A stretch of 64,000 bases of DNA from Strongyloides papillosus. Lineage: Eukaryota > Nematoda > Chromadorea > Rhabditida > Strongyloididae. Position 1 is the stretch's first letter; each line of letters opens with the position of its first letter. Shown here piece by piece: positions 13,901 to 26,890 of this stretch. The translations under genes and the position numbers were made by a program. Under the pieces are notes generated by a model. That model was not told the origin of the DNA, ran no database searches, and saw only the letters and a list, made by a program, of their open reading frames with translations. The stretch is taken from positions 434,001 through 498,000 of the forward strand of contig SRSI01000007.1 of the NCBI GenBank assembly GCA_005656395.1, in the 5' to 3' direction.

Positions 13901-15836
13901 AAATAAATGTTATAATAACCTGAACAATGATATATATCCAATGAAATTCTTTGTCTAAAATTTATTATTCCTTCTTTTATAGTTACAATGTAACAAAAAT
14001 CATATATTTACTTTTATGGTAATGTTAGGTAGGAAGAAAAAATTACATTCATTAATTTTGATAAAAAATAAGGTGAAGGAGAAATAACTTTAACTAATAT
14101 TTTCGTTTTACTTTTATGACAAAAATTTAATGGATTGCAAATTTTTTATGTTTAAAGCAACATTTGAATAACTTCAAATTCATTAACACATAAAAATTCG
14201 CTTATACTAATGTTTAAATAAATAAATTTTATGTCAAAACCTTAATTATCTAACATCAAATCTACAACTAGTTCTTTTTTTTCCTTTTAACTTCTTCCAA
14301 AAATTTTCTAAAAGTACTTTCTAGTAATATTTGTAAAATAAAAAATTAGTGTGTGAAAAATGGAAATACTTAATATCATTAATCTTACTAATATTTTGAA
14401 GGTGAATAGAATTTTCAATGAAAATAATTATTATGAAAGTTTAGTTGTCAGAGAACTTAAATGATAGTGTTATTTAATAACATAGAAATCATTTATATAC
14501 ATTGTTTCCATTACATGCCACTCTTCGAAAATATTTATATCAATGGTAATTATTTTAAATTTATGTCATCTTATAATGATATATATTAGATATGTATGAA
14601 TATTTTCCAAAAGGGGATGGAAAATATTTATAAATAATACAAAAATAATGTTAATATCAAGAAAAGTTAGTAAATTTAGTAGTTGGGTAGGTTTATAATA
14701 GAAATATTTTTATATAAGGAAGTTATGAATTTTTTGCGTTATAACACATTACCCAAAGGATAAAATAATAATCTATTCTTTGATTTCTAAAGAATAGAAA
14801 AATCTAGATAACAAAATTTTCTTTTCTATTACATGCATTATATGGAATGTAAAAACAAAATATAATTGTTTGTTTGTAGATGGAAAAGTAGTAAATTACC
14901 TAAGTACATAATTTTGAAAAAAATAAATTTTATAATGTGGAAAGCAGGAAAAAAATCTTTAATAACACAATAATGCCTATTTGCATTAATCATATCTTTT
15001 GATGGAAATAAAAAAAGAATACTTTTGTTTTCAAACTTACAGATGGTTTTGGTGGTAATGGTGGAGGTTTTGTTTTGTTAACAATTGGTGCTGCATACAA
15101 ATTACCGTTATTACGTGAAAGATTTTCTTTTGGTGTTGTTGGAAGTGAACTTGTAACACTATGAAATTGCGTTCTTGTTGGTGGAACAGGTGGTTTAACC
15201 ACCGTACTTTTATTTTTTCCATTTGAGATCTTATTTTTTTTGAGAGTCTCTGTCAACTCCGTATACAAATTTTCATCCCTCGTTGGTGTCATATAATTCA
15301 TATTATCATTATTCTGCTTTATTCCTTTCTCTGATAAAGAATTTTCAGGAGTCTTTGTTTGTATAAAATTCCCCATCTTATCATAATATCCATCTTTTAA
15401 TTCATTACTACTAATGTCTAATTCAACTACTTCTACATCATCTTCACTAGGGTAGACAGATTTTGTCATCATAAATTTGTCTTCTTGTTTACCTTTATAA
15501 GCTGCTGCATAAAATTTTAGAGCTGTCACAACAGCTTTTGGATTTTTTTTCTGATCTGCTTCACTACAAAAACAATCAAATTTAATTAAAATAAAGTTTT
15601 TATTATATCATTAAAAGTAAAAATTACCTGATATCACGTCGTAGTATTTCCATCCATGATTCAGGTAAACCAACAAATTTCTCACCATCATATCCAACAT
15701 GAATCCTATGAACTGTATTATAAGGTCCAGATATCTCAGCTAATGATGTCTCTGAAGACCTATCAGAATCGGAATTTGAGTTTGGGGAAAATATTCGACC
15801 CAACAAATAACGTAATTTTACTTTTGAACGTTCCAT
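10967..15836 (-). CDS. p21-activated kinase (group I PAK, possibly MAX-2 type)
   Basis: A Ser/Thr kinase activated by Rac/Cdc42 that acts on the cytoskeleton and in axon guidance in nematodes. Supported exons are 15836-15628, 15563-15041, 12164-11241 and 11194-10967, giving 627 residues in one frame. A 15-codon exon may be missing (see 12238-12282). Exon 1 carries the CRIB GTPase-binding motif (residues ~35-58: [21 protein letters not shown]). Residues ~70-245 are linker with a PPPLPPKP proline-rich end, and kinase spans ~351-605. Visible are the glycine loop GVGASGTV, the lysine in [13 protein letters not shown], the activation segment GTPYWMAPE, and DMG in place of the usual DFG. The catalytic Asp is kept, so activity is likely. 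The ATG at 15836 was chosen because the upstream codon in frame at 15848 is GTG. PAK identity is firm; the MAX-2 rather than PAK-1 assignment is a guess from length and the divergent CRIB. Confidence 0.9.
12238..12282 (-). other. Candidate small in-frame exon of PAK gene
   Basis: The stretch is open in the kinase frame, is preceded by CCAG, is followed by GTAATA, and is an exact multiple of three (45 nt). It is clearly less AT-rich than the intron around it. It would insert a peptide ending HIQNALM between the proline-rich linker and the kinase exon. Alternative upstream AG sites (57 nt or more) also stay in frame, so it could be longer or could be an alternative first exon. cDNA would settle it. 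Confidence 0.45.
12283..15040 (-). other. Long PAK intron (~2.8 kb)
   Basis: This intron separates the CRIB/linker exons from the kinase exon. Introns elsewhere in these genes are mostly 35-55 nt, so it stands out. I see no second gene, repeat family or RNA inside. Introns of this size in compact nematode genomes often hold enhancers or an internal promoter; that is inference. Confidence 0.5.
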
Positions 15837-18800
15837 TGTCGAAGACACTCCTTTTTCTTATACCATTTGTTACAAAAAATAAATATTATTAGTTTGTTTT
15901 TTTTGCAAATTTCTTTCTATTTAGTTTCCGTCAACTGACTTTTTTCCCTAATTTTTAATAATGTTGAATATTTTGACCAAAAGGTAGCGTAATATAATAT
16001 GACAGAAATCTAAAAGTATTACTGTTTTTTTAATATTTTAAAATAATAGGAAAATAATTTATAAAATAAAATAAAGGATTATACAAATACACTAATTTAC
16101 AAAAATAAATAGATTTCTAAAAGATGGAATTTAAATTTTTCTTAAGGAGACTATTCCTATTTAAAGATCAATTAGTTAAATCTTTTATTGCAAACATATA
16201 TTTGTTTACCTTAAGATAGAATAACGTAACTGTTGCATGTTTAAAAAAATGAAGTAAAAAAGAAGAAAATTGCTTTAGATGTTTATAAAAAAAACCCATA
16301 ACATATCAATATTTAATAAAATATAAAAGAGCCATTTTCTATGTATAAAAAATTGTTTGAAATGATTATAGTATATTGAATGGTAATAACAAAAAAAGTT
16401 TAAACGATCAAAAATCATTAAACTTTCCCAGGAAAAAATAACATATAATTATACAAAAGTAAGAGATTGATTGATTTAAAACATCTATAGGCATATAAGC
16501 TTTACATATCAAAGATTGAACAATGATTAAGTGATGATTGAAGTAATAAAGTAATGATATTTTAATTGTACTGAGATTGTTAAGGTAAAAATATTAAAAT
16601 TGAAATTAAAATTTGTAATTCCCTTTTATGGGTTGGCTGATAACAAACTATACATAATAGGAAAAAAATTCTTATAATGATGATAGTGTAAATGAACTTT
16701 ACTAGGTTTTAATAGTACTAGTAATGTTTATATAAATAAATAAAATTAGAAATGGACACTCTTTTTAAAATATAACAAACTTTATATATTATTATTAGAT
16801 TTACTAAAAGAAAGATGATGATGATGGTATCTTTCTTTCTTCTACGCGATTGCCAATAATTTTAGGGTCTTACAAAAAGACTAAAGAAAAGTATACTAAA
16901 AATTTAAGGAAGTGTGTTTTGTTGATACAATATTATGATATAAATATATCTATTCGTATTATAAAAGGAGAAAAGAAAGTCATAACTAATTTTAAAATAG
17001 TTTCTTAAAAACTGTATTTTAGACTAGTTGTTTTATACATATAAATATTATAATTGCTTCTTCTCTTTTCTTCAAAACATTTTCATTTAAAAATTTGTTA
17101 ATCCTTATTATATATGTATAGTATAAATTTGGTGATATTGTAAACAAATATTGATGGTAGCACCAATTGAGAATGGCAAAATAATAGTAAATACATATAT
17201 AATATATGTAAAAGTAATGCAACTCAATTTTATGGAGTTATAAAATATGATGAGAATGATAATTGGAGTTCTCGAGTATGAAGTTGTAAAAAGTAACAAA
17301 AAAAGTTAGTGTGTAATTAATAAACAAAAAATTTCCCATTATCCTAAAAGGTCACTAAAAGAAAGGAGAGGTAATTAATTATAGAGGTTCTTTACTTAGC
17401 ATTGTTAATTTGTAAAAGTAATTGTGGCAATAATGAGGAAATGTTTCTTCATAAATAGTAAATAAATAATATATATCTAACATAATAAGATTTTTTGATA
17501 AAGAATAGAAGATAAATGTGCAAGAAAGACGTTTAGTATAATGCCTATCACCACTAAATTTCAAGAATAATTGTTATAGAGATAAGAATTAATTCATCAA
17601 AAAAGGAATGATTAAAAATAAAAGGGAAAAAATTATAATAATACTGTCTATTATGATTTATATGGTAAATAAAAGATAAGATTTAAATAAAAAGTTATAA
17701 TGACAAAAAATTTTAAGTTTTTCTGACACACAACTTTCTAATTAATCTATCTATTCGATACCAACTACAAAAAAACCTTCAAAATTTGTAACGATAGATA
17801 TAGATCTCTATGTTAAATATAAAAATTTAATTTCAGTTTGATAAAAACTTGACTAGAAACAAAGAAAAAGAAAAAATTGTGGAGTATATTAGTTTATCTT
17901 TTGGTTGCTGTCTTCAAAATTTACTAACTACAATAAAAAAATATTAAAGTTCAATGTGTATGTATGTTGGGAGAGAAAAAATTAATTGCCTGTTACAACG
18001 AAATACAACTTTGATATTAGTTTATATAAATAAGATTGAAGTATCAATGAAACAGTTAATTTTATCCGTTTTGAAAATAACTATTGTCTTAATAGCCATC
18101 TAAAATACAGGATGTTAACTTTGCGCGAGTCATATAGATAACATATATTATATATATATTAAATGCAGTCACTGGAAACAGGCTAGATATATTGGATTGA
18201 ATCATTTCAATTATACAATAAAATGACAGCTGCTTTCTAAGAGTAATAAATTGAGAAAAGGATTTTTAGAAGTATCATAATGACAAATTTTATAACTTAA
18301 GACTATTTTTGAATGATAGATTCAATCTATTCTTATATAATAAACCAAAACTTTTTACCACTGATTGAATGGTGATTAGTAAAATATATACATATAATTG
18401 TATTATATGAATAGACATACCATAAAATTGAACATAAATAAAAAGGTGAAAATATGTGTACATATACAGGGAGATGTAGAAGGAATGAATATGGTACGGA
18501 GGAGACGTGAAACCCGTATCCAATGTTAAAAATAAAATATTTATATAAATGTGCTATAAAAATGATAAATTAATACAACATATTATTGATACAGTTTAAG
18601 AAAACTAAATTATAAGAATGTTAAATTAAACAAATGAATTGGTATTGTTCATTCAAATTTAATAAATGAAGGCACTATAAATAATACTTGATAGTTATCT
18701 ACATATCTTTTTGATGAATTAAATTCATGGACCTTTTTAAGTATTCTTAAATAGAAATTTTAGAAGCTTATCAATTTAATACATCAATAACTATTATTAA

Positions 18801-21000
18801 ATAGCTTGTACAAATACAAAAATTTAAGATATCTAAAAAGTTTGTATTAAAATATATTTATGTGGATTATCTTAATAAAACGCTTCTACTTTTTCTATCA
18901 AATTTCATGTCAATAGACTATTATAATAAACTTTAAACTCAACATAATTTATCAATTGTCTATTAAATAATTTTTAAAGTATTCATTTTTTCTTAATAAT
19001 TACTTTAAACATAATTGTTTAAACAAATAGAATAAAAATGAAATATCATCAAGATTAAGACATAAAATATATTTACACTAATTTAAAATGTAAAAAACAA
19101 AAGTCATATCAGTAATTCGGTGAAATATTAATAATTAATAGTAGTAAAAATTTTAAAATAAAATATACAATATATAGGTAGTATTTGTGCATGGCGTGTA
19201 AATTAAACTGATGACTGTTTGTTGTTGTAATTCTCATTTTTATTACTACAACATCATTAAAAAATGTATTTATAAAAATCTTTCTTAAGATGACTCATCT
19301 CAATCATAATACGAAAACAGAAAATATGATATCTTTTATGTTATACTAGGGTATATTATCATACAATTATTAATTTTCCATAAGTAGTATAATTATGACG
19401 AATTGATAATAATAGTTTATTAGAAAACAAAAATTGATGTTTTATGGTAAAGGAGAATGTATGTAATAATTATTATCATGAGATCGCCTTTAGGAGTTTT
19501 ACTTTTTGACATTTTCAAATAGTTACAAACACACTACCAATTGCCTTTCCCGGCTTAATAAACTTTTTACCAAATTTTTCTGTTAAGTTTATGTCATTCC
19601 TAAGCTTATTCTCCAGAATACTATAAAAATTTATTTTTATCAATTTCAGTTGTAACTATTTATACATAATCTTTAATTTAATTATAATTTTTTACACTCT
19701 TAAAATTAGTGTAAAGTAATATCCAAAGTTTTGAAGGTGATTCATTAAGTATTTTATTCATCAAATGAAAAAGAATAAGCAAAAGTTCATTATTATAAAT
19801 ATAATAAATATATTTAATTTCATATTTTTTAATGTAAAGTGATTAATAGTTTCATAGAAAAAAATCACTAGGACATTTGATTTTATTACTAATTATGTAT
19901 AGAAATTCCTAAGCAAATTGTTTGATTGTATAGAATTTATCAATACGATAATCGTCATTATTTACTATAGTGCAATCATTAAAATTAAAAAATTACAATT
20001 TTTGAACTATACGAAAAAATTACTACAATTTTAATTTTAGAAAAAAATATGAATAATTGAACTCAAATGATAGATTTCTATTAGTATTCAATAAGAAAAT
20101 ACGGTAATTTGTAAAAGTAAAAAGAAATGTTGTTAAACAAAACTTTTAACATATCTTATACCAACAAAACAAATATTATCACTTAACTACATATTAAAAA
20201 AATAGTAAAAAAGACTATTAAAAAATAATAAAAAAAGGGTAATAAAAAATTTATATGCTACATAAAAGAAACAAAACCAATCAATTAATAGTTACATCAT
20301 TATAATTGCTGTATTTATCGTTTATTTAAGTTAATATGATTAACAAATAGATCTAAAATTGAGGAAATAACCTGCAAATTTGTTGAGTATAGATAAATAA
20401 TTGGAAAACTAATCAAATAAAATGATTTTTTGTCTATGGTGAAACTACTTTTCCCTGATGAAAAGTCATTTGCTAACAAGTATTGAATGAAGAAATTCAC
20501 TTGTTAAATTAGGAAAGAATTCTAAATTTGAAACTAAAAAAGAAATTAGAAAAAACTTTCATGTTAATATGACAACAACTGAAGCTTAATATCATTAAAA
20601 ATAGAATATTAAAAGAAAAAAAAGAAAAACAATAATAAAAAAGAGAAATTAAAATCATTATCTTTCTTAAGGACAACTTTCTGTCTATTGAACTTTATAA
20701 TTAGTGATTAATAAGTGAGTATTCAAAAATGAAAAACAATTATAAATCATTGACAAAGTGTATTGCAAAAATTTGTATTTTTATCAGACAAAAAAAAAGT
20801 ACATTTACATATTATTTTATTAACTTTTCTAAACCCACTAAATTTCCACTACACATTTATGTGAGGAAACAGTACTCCACAAATTGAAAGAATTTTTGAT
20901 CTTAAACAGACAAAAAAAAATGCAAGTTTTTATTGGTGAGTCTAGGAGTTTTAAAGTTTATTGTTATTAATTACTATTTTTGTATTATTTATTTTTAAGT
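15837..21000. other. AT-rich intergenic region, divergent PAK / cpf-2 promoters
   Basis: About 5.2 kb between divergently transcribed genes. Short open frames on the minus strand (for example at 17019-17564 and 18290-18523) are rich in Ile, Tyr and Phe and lack domain similarity, so I leave them out. A TTTTTAAG tract sits directly before the cpf-2 ATG at 21001 and could be a trans-splice acceptor. Confidence 0.5.
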
Positions 21001-22165
21001 ATGGCTTTTAGGAATAATGCAAATGATAATATACCTCATATGTATAATAGGGGGAAAAATTCTATATTTGTTGGGAATATTTCTTATGAAGTGTCTGAAG
21101 ATACAATCAAATCTATTTTCTCACAGGTAACTTTGATTTTGGTACTTAGTATCATTTGTAGGTTGGGCCAATTATACATATGAAAATGGTATACGATCGT
21201 GAGACAGGACGACCCCGTGGGTATGGTTTCATTGAGTATGCCGATGTCCAGACAGCAGAAACTGCTATTAGAAATTTAAACCAATACGACTTAAATGGCA
21301 GGAAATTACGTGTTGATTCAGCAGTTCAGGATAAAGAAGAGGAAGAAGGAAATGGAGGACAGGATCAACCTCAACCACAAGCACAGCAACCAAATCAAGC
21401 ACAGGGACAATTTAATAATTCATCAGCAACAACAAATGATAATCAAGGGAAAACTGGTCCAGGAGATGAATCTTCATTTCCAAGTACTGTTGTTGAACCA
21501 GGTAAAGAAACAGAACATATTGCTTCAGTTGTCTCCTCAATGTCTCCAGAAGCTATAATAAAAGTATTAAAAGATATGAAGGAGTGTGCTAAAAATTGCC
21601 CCGGAGAGACGAGAATGTTATTAGCACATAACCCACAGTTAGCTTATGCTTTACTGCAGGTAACATTAATTTTTATATTTTAGTAGATTTTTCTAAAAAA
21701 TGATTATAGATGCAAGTAGCCATAGGAACAATAAATGTAGAGGAGGCAAAAAGTATGATTCACCCAGATATAATATCAAAACCTTTCCATAAAATGGGAG
21801 CAGAAATGAATATGGACATGGATCATAAGATGTATCATGATAATCGTAATATACCTTCGCCTATGGGTATGCCGGGTAGGAGGCCAATTTTAGGAGCGCC
21901 ACAAAATTACTACCAACAACCTCCACCAATGGCAGGGAATGCACAACAACCAAATCCTCGAAGGCAACCTCTCCAACCATTCCCAGGTCCCTCCATTCCA
22001 CCCCAACCCTCTTCAATTTCCCCAGAAAGGCAATCCAAGGAGGATGAGCTTGATGCAGAAAGTTTAATGCAATTATTAAATCTCACAGATGAACAGATAG
22101 ATGCATTAAGTCCTGAGGACAAACAAAAAGTTATAAGGCTTAAAAACGAACTTAAGAACATGTAA
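21001..22165 (+). CDS. cpf-2: Cleavage stimulation factor subunit 2 (CstF-64)
   Basis: RNA-binding subunit of the mRNA 3'-end processing complex; binds the U/GU-rich element downstream of poly(A) signals in the nucleus. Exons 21001-21126, 21162-21659 and 21710-22165 join in frame to 359 residues, with introns of 35 and 50 nt. Residues ~19-97 form an RRM: RNP2 is IFVGNISY and RNP1 is RGYGFIEY, with DLNGRKLRVDSA closing the domain. A Gln/Asn-rich linker follows. The hinge that binds CstF-77/symplekin is seen as MSPEAIIKVLKDMKEC through AYALLQ. The C-terminal helical domain (ESLMQLLNLTDEQIDALSPE...) is the conserved CstF-64 tail. The protein is shorter than the vertebrate one because the Gly/Pro-rich and MEARA-repeat region is reduced, as usual in nematodes. 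Identity is firm. Confidence 0.93.
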
Positions 22166-22248
22166 CTTTGTTATCTTAATTCTTTGTAAATATTTTTTTT
22201 GAATTTAACATCTTTAAAGATATATGTAAATGGAAGTGTTTTTTGAAA

Positions 22249-22254
22249 AATAAA
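22249..22254 (+). terminator. Poly(A) signal of cpf-2
   Basis: AATAAA 84 nt after the cpf-2 stop codon on the same strand. Confidence 0.55.
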
Positions 22255-23093
22255 ATGATGATGATTTTATTGTGAAATGGTTTGCAGAGAAAATGAAGTG
22301 CTTTTTTTTTGTGTCTTTTCTAAAGCATAATCAGTTTTAAAATAGATAAGATTGAAGAATTTCTTTTCTGTTCTGTAATCAAATTAATACTTTTAGATTA
22401 TGCTTTTCTTGTTCTTATTATCGATATTTGATGAAAACATATGTGTAGAATAAAGAAAACAAAAGAAATATCCTTATTAAGACATCTTTTCTATCAATTT
22501 CATATTTCTTCCAATGCTACCACAAAAAAAATGACATCATAACCAATCCTAATTTTAGCACTATAATTTTAAAAATGTATATTTGATGAAGTAGAGGAGA
22601 TATATAGATTCTCTTCCTTTTTCTGGAAGATATATAATATCTAGAAGATGTCATAGGGTGTCACAAAGTATATAATCATAAAAATTTCTCAATTCGTGTC
22701 CCCCTCAAATTTTGTCTATTCATAAGCTTGATATTTATTCACAACATCCTTGTATATGTACTCTCAATTCATGACAAAATATATTATACAAACACATATA
22801 TATTTTAGTTTGTAATCAATAAAATAATATTCCCTTATCGCATCAAGCTTCTCTTACCCTTTTACTTTAAAATTTATGTATTTTATTGGATATATTATAA
22901 ATGATAATATTTTTTATAATTTATATTATTCAACGGTTTTATTATTATTTGATTGATAAACATTTGATAATTATAATAGAGAAATATTTATATGTTTAAT
23001 TTTAAATAACAGGATATTTGACATCTTGTTTACATTAATTATTTTTTTAATTTTTAAAGGTTTTTTAAATTATTTTATTTAACTTAACTAAGA
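22255..23093. other. Intergenic region, cpf-2 to apd-3
   Basis: About 0.85 kb between two genes on the same strand. No gene-like content seen. The spacing is too long for a typical nematode operon (roughly 100 nt), so the two are probably transcribed separately. Confidence 0.5.
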
Positions 23094-26000
23094 ATGGCCT
23101 TAACCAGAATCCGTTCCAATTTCGATCATCTATTTGACAAAAATTTAAAAGACCTAGTCCGGGGAATAAGGACAAATAAAGAAAATGAGGTAATATATTG
23201 AATTAATTTCATGCCTAAATAATTTTTCCTATAATTTTTAAGGCAAAATACATTGCAATGTGTATTGAGGAGATAAAACAGGAACTAAAACATCCAGATA
23301 CATTTGTAAAAGCAAATGCTATTGAGAAAATTGCATATCTTCAGATGTTTGGATATGATATATCATGGGCTGCCTTTAACATTGTTGAAGTCATGGCATC
23401 AAGGACATTCTGTATCAAAAGAATTGGTTATCTAGCTGCAACTCAATGTTTTAGAGAACATTCTGATGTTTTGATGTTAACTACAAATATGATTCGTAAA
23501 GATTTACAGTCATCTAATATGTACCATGTTGGGATAGCTTTATCAGGGTTGTCTTGTTTTGTTACACAAGATCTTGCCAGAGACCTAGCTTCAGATGTCG
23601 TTAATCTATTATCATCCTCAAGACCATACATCAGAAAGAAAGCTGTCCTATTGTTATATAAATTATTCCTAAAATACCCCGATAGTTTAAGACCAACATT
23701 TCCCATTCTAAAAGAAAGATTAGAGGATGATGATAGTGGTGTACAGTCAGCAGCTGTTAATGTTATATGTGAATTAGCTAGAAAAAATCCCAAAAATTAT
23801 ATATCATTAGCACCAATATTTTTTAAATTAATGACTACCAGTTCCAATAATTGGATGTTAATCAAAATTATTAAATTATTCGGTGCTTTAGTACCTATTG
23901 AACCAAAACTTGGGAAGAAACTATTAGAACCATTAACTAATTTAATTTTATCAACATCAGCTATGAGTTTATTGTATGAATGTATTAACACTGTTATTGC
24001 GGTCCTTATTTCCATATCAACTGGTGGTCCTGGTGATTATACGACATCAATACAATTATGTGTCCAGAAGTTGGGTGTCCTTATTGAGGATTCCGACCAA
24101 AATTTAAAATACCTTGGTTTACTAGCTATGGGTAGGATATTAAAAACATACCCAAAAGCTGTTCAGGCACACAAAGATATAGTATTAAGATGTCTAGATG
24201 ATAGAGATGAAAGTATTCGTTTAAGAGCATTAGATTTACTCTATGGAATGGTATCCAAGAAAAATATTATGGAGATTGTTAAAAAATTAATGGAACATGT
24301 TGATCAGGCTGAAGGATCATTTTATCGTAATGAATTATTATCAAGAATCATATCAATATGTTCATATAATAACTATCAATACATATCAAATTTTGAATGG
24401 TATATTTCTGTTTTAGTTGAGTTAACGAAAGTTGAGGGAGCAGATCATGGGAAATTGATAGCTGAACAGATACAGGATGTCTCTGTTCGTGTACAAAGTA
24501 TAAGGCATTTTAGTGTTAGTCAGATGGCTTTATTAGTTGAGAATGCAACTTTATTGTTAGCTGGGAGTGGTCAACAAAAAAATAATATTAGCGAGGTTTT
24601 GTATGCTGCTGCATGGATATGTGGTGAGTATGCCGAACACCTTCGGGATCCATATTCTGTTGTTGAAAGTATGCTTAAAACTAAGATTAGTTTTATGCCA
24701 GGACATATATTAAGTGTTTATATACAAAATATCGGAAAATTATATGCTAATTTGATAGCACAATATGAAAAAGATGATGATTGGGATTCTATAGAGACAT
24801 TGAATAATCTTATGTTATCAAAACTTCCTGAATTTCAAATATCTGACCACCTAGAGGCACAAGAGAGAGCTTGTAATTTATATGAAATTGTTAAATTTGT
24901 TGAAAATGAACATGAAAAAAAAGAAAAAATGGGTGAATCTTTATTGTCATTGTATGAGGGTGAATTAAATCCTGTGGCACCTAAAGCTCAAAGGAAAGTT
25001 CCAGTTCCTCAGGGTTTAAATTTAGATGAATGGATTGGTGAACCATTCCCGGAGACGGAAGATGAGGAATCCGATACAGAAAGTGAAATAGAACCTGTGA
25101 CTACTGGAAGAAATCCTATTAGAGATATTGAAGCCGAGAATAGTGAAAGTGAGAGTGAAAAAGAAAAGGTAAAAGAAGATTTTGTCAAGAAACGTCAACA
25201 AGAAATTGAAAGTAATCCTTATTACGTAAAAAATATTCCTAAAAAAGTTGACTCACAAGATAGTATTAAAAAATTAGTATACACTACAAAGAAATATGAT
25301 AGTTCACACCAAATTTCAGAATTAAGTAGTCCACTAGAAATTCCTGGTGTGTTAGGGATGAATAAATACATCCAACAACAAGAAAGTACAATAACATGGA
25401 ATGATACAAAAAAAGAAAAAACTTACACAAAAAGTAAAAAGAAAAAGAGTAAAAAATCGAGAAAACGTTGTGACGATGAGAAACTTAGTGTTTTATCGTC
25501 ATCACAGAGTGAAGTTGAAAATGATGTTGTGGCAAATCATTTTGTTAATAGAGCTGAAGGTGAGATGCCTGAAAATGCTGTTAGTACAGATGATGAGGGA
25601 AATGAAAATGAGGAAGATAATGAGATAAAAGCTTTAGATATTGATTTAAATGAACCAATTAAAGAAAATGAAAAATTGAAAGGTATTGAACCATATTTAA
25701 GACAAGAACCACCTAAACCTGCTCCATTAATTTCCTCAGCCTCAGCATTTATTGAGAAGGAGAAGAAGAAGAAGGTTAAAAAAGAAAAGAAAGTTAAGAA
25801 AGAGAAAAAAGAAAAGAAGAAGAAGTCTTCAAAAAAATTAAATCTAGATACAGAAATAATGACTAAAAAATCTTCTTATGACGTAATTCATAGTAGTTCT
25901 AATTCCACAAATACACCAGTCCAACAGGTTAATGGAATAGCAAATAATTTAAACCATCATGAAGATACATATTACTTATTGGGGGAGAATGATTCAATAA

Positions 26001-26710
26001 AATTGGTTTACCGTATAATACCCAAAAAAGAAAAATTCAGTGATCTAACTATGGGAGTTATCTTTAAAAATAAAACTTCAAACCCAATAGAAAGAATAAC
26101 TTTCACATTTATGAATACTTTAAATACAATACTTATACCAAATCAAAAAAATCTCCTAGACGATGAGTTGCCTTTTACAATAGGTCTCGGTATAAGTAAT
26201 GAACACTTTTATAATTTTGAAATTAAAGATTACACAGTATCACAGAAGTTAAGAGCAACTTTTACTTATTTTGTTGAAGTCGATGAAAAAAAGGTGGAAG
26301 AGAAAATTGATGTTAGGTTAAATTTTCCAGCAATATCATTCATTACATACCATCAAATAGGAACAATAGCATACGAAAGTTTACTTGAATCAAAAAATGA
26401 CCTTTGTGAAAGTGATACCATTAAATTTTCAAAAGATAACTTAACATTCAATGATATTATCAACAAATTATCTGCCTCAAAATTCTTTATGGTTGAGAAA
26501 ATCGATGAAAAAAGTGTTTCATTCTACACAAAATTACCCCTATCTCAAAGTAGTAATGAAGAAATGCATATTTGTCTTCTAGTTAAAAACAACCCTTCAA
26601 CAATTAATATAGATATTAAAACAAATAATAGGCAGTTACTACATTCATTGGCCAATGACATTAAAGATCTTATCCAAGAAAATTCATTAATTAATTGTAA
26701 AAATATTTAA
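23094..26710 (+). CDS. apd-3: AP-3 complex delta subunit
   Basis: Large subunit of the AP-3 adaptor, which sorts cargo from endosomes to lysosomes and related organelles. Exon 1 (23094-23189) encodes MALTRIRSNFDHLFDKNLKD..., and a 53-nt intron precedes exon 2 (23243-26710); together 1187 residues. Exon 1 is missed by open-frame scanning but matches the conserved AP-3 delta start. The adaptin N-terminal solenoid runs to ~590 with family blocks LQMFGYDISWAAFN, TTNMIRKDL, GLSCFVTQDLARDLA, PYIRKKAVLLLYK, VQSAAVNVICELARKNP and NNWMLIKIIKLFGAL. An acidic stretch follows, then a hinge with long Lys/Glu runs (~700-910; KKEKKVKKEKKEKKKK type) typical of delta. A poorly conserved ear-like domain ends the protein. 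Length matches animal AP-3 delta. It converges with spas-1, 180 nt between stop codons. Confidence 0.95.
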
Positions 26711-26745
26711 TACATAATTCTTTTTGTATATAACATTGTTTTATA

Positions 26746-26751
26746 AATAAA
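26746..26751 (+). terminator. Poly(A) signal of apd-3
   Basis: AATAAA 36 nt after the apd-3 stop codon, in the short gap before the convergent spas-1 gene. Confidence 0.55.
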
Positions 26752-26890
26752 AATATCATTATTATTATTATAATTATGGCTGAGGAGTTTGACAAAAAAC
26801 AAAAAAAAACGTTTAAAAAGCATATACACACATTTTTTGAAATAGAATCAAAAAGACAAGAAGAAGGAATGAAAAGATAATTAGTGATCG

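Noticed and set aside
17019..18523. Several 60-77 codon frames on the minus strand
   Set aside because: Composed mostly of Ile, Tyr, Phe and Leu, with no start context, splice partners or domain similarity; typical of random AT-rich DNA.
20921..20942. Possible extra upstream coding exon of cpf-2 (ATG followed by GTGAGT)
   Set aside because: Splicing it to the TTTTTAAG site before 21001 puts the conserved RRM out of frame. A non-coding 5' leader or trans-splicing is more likely.
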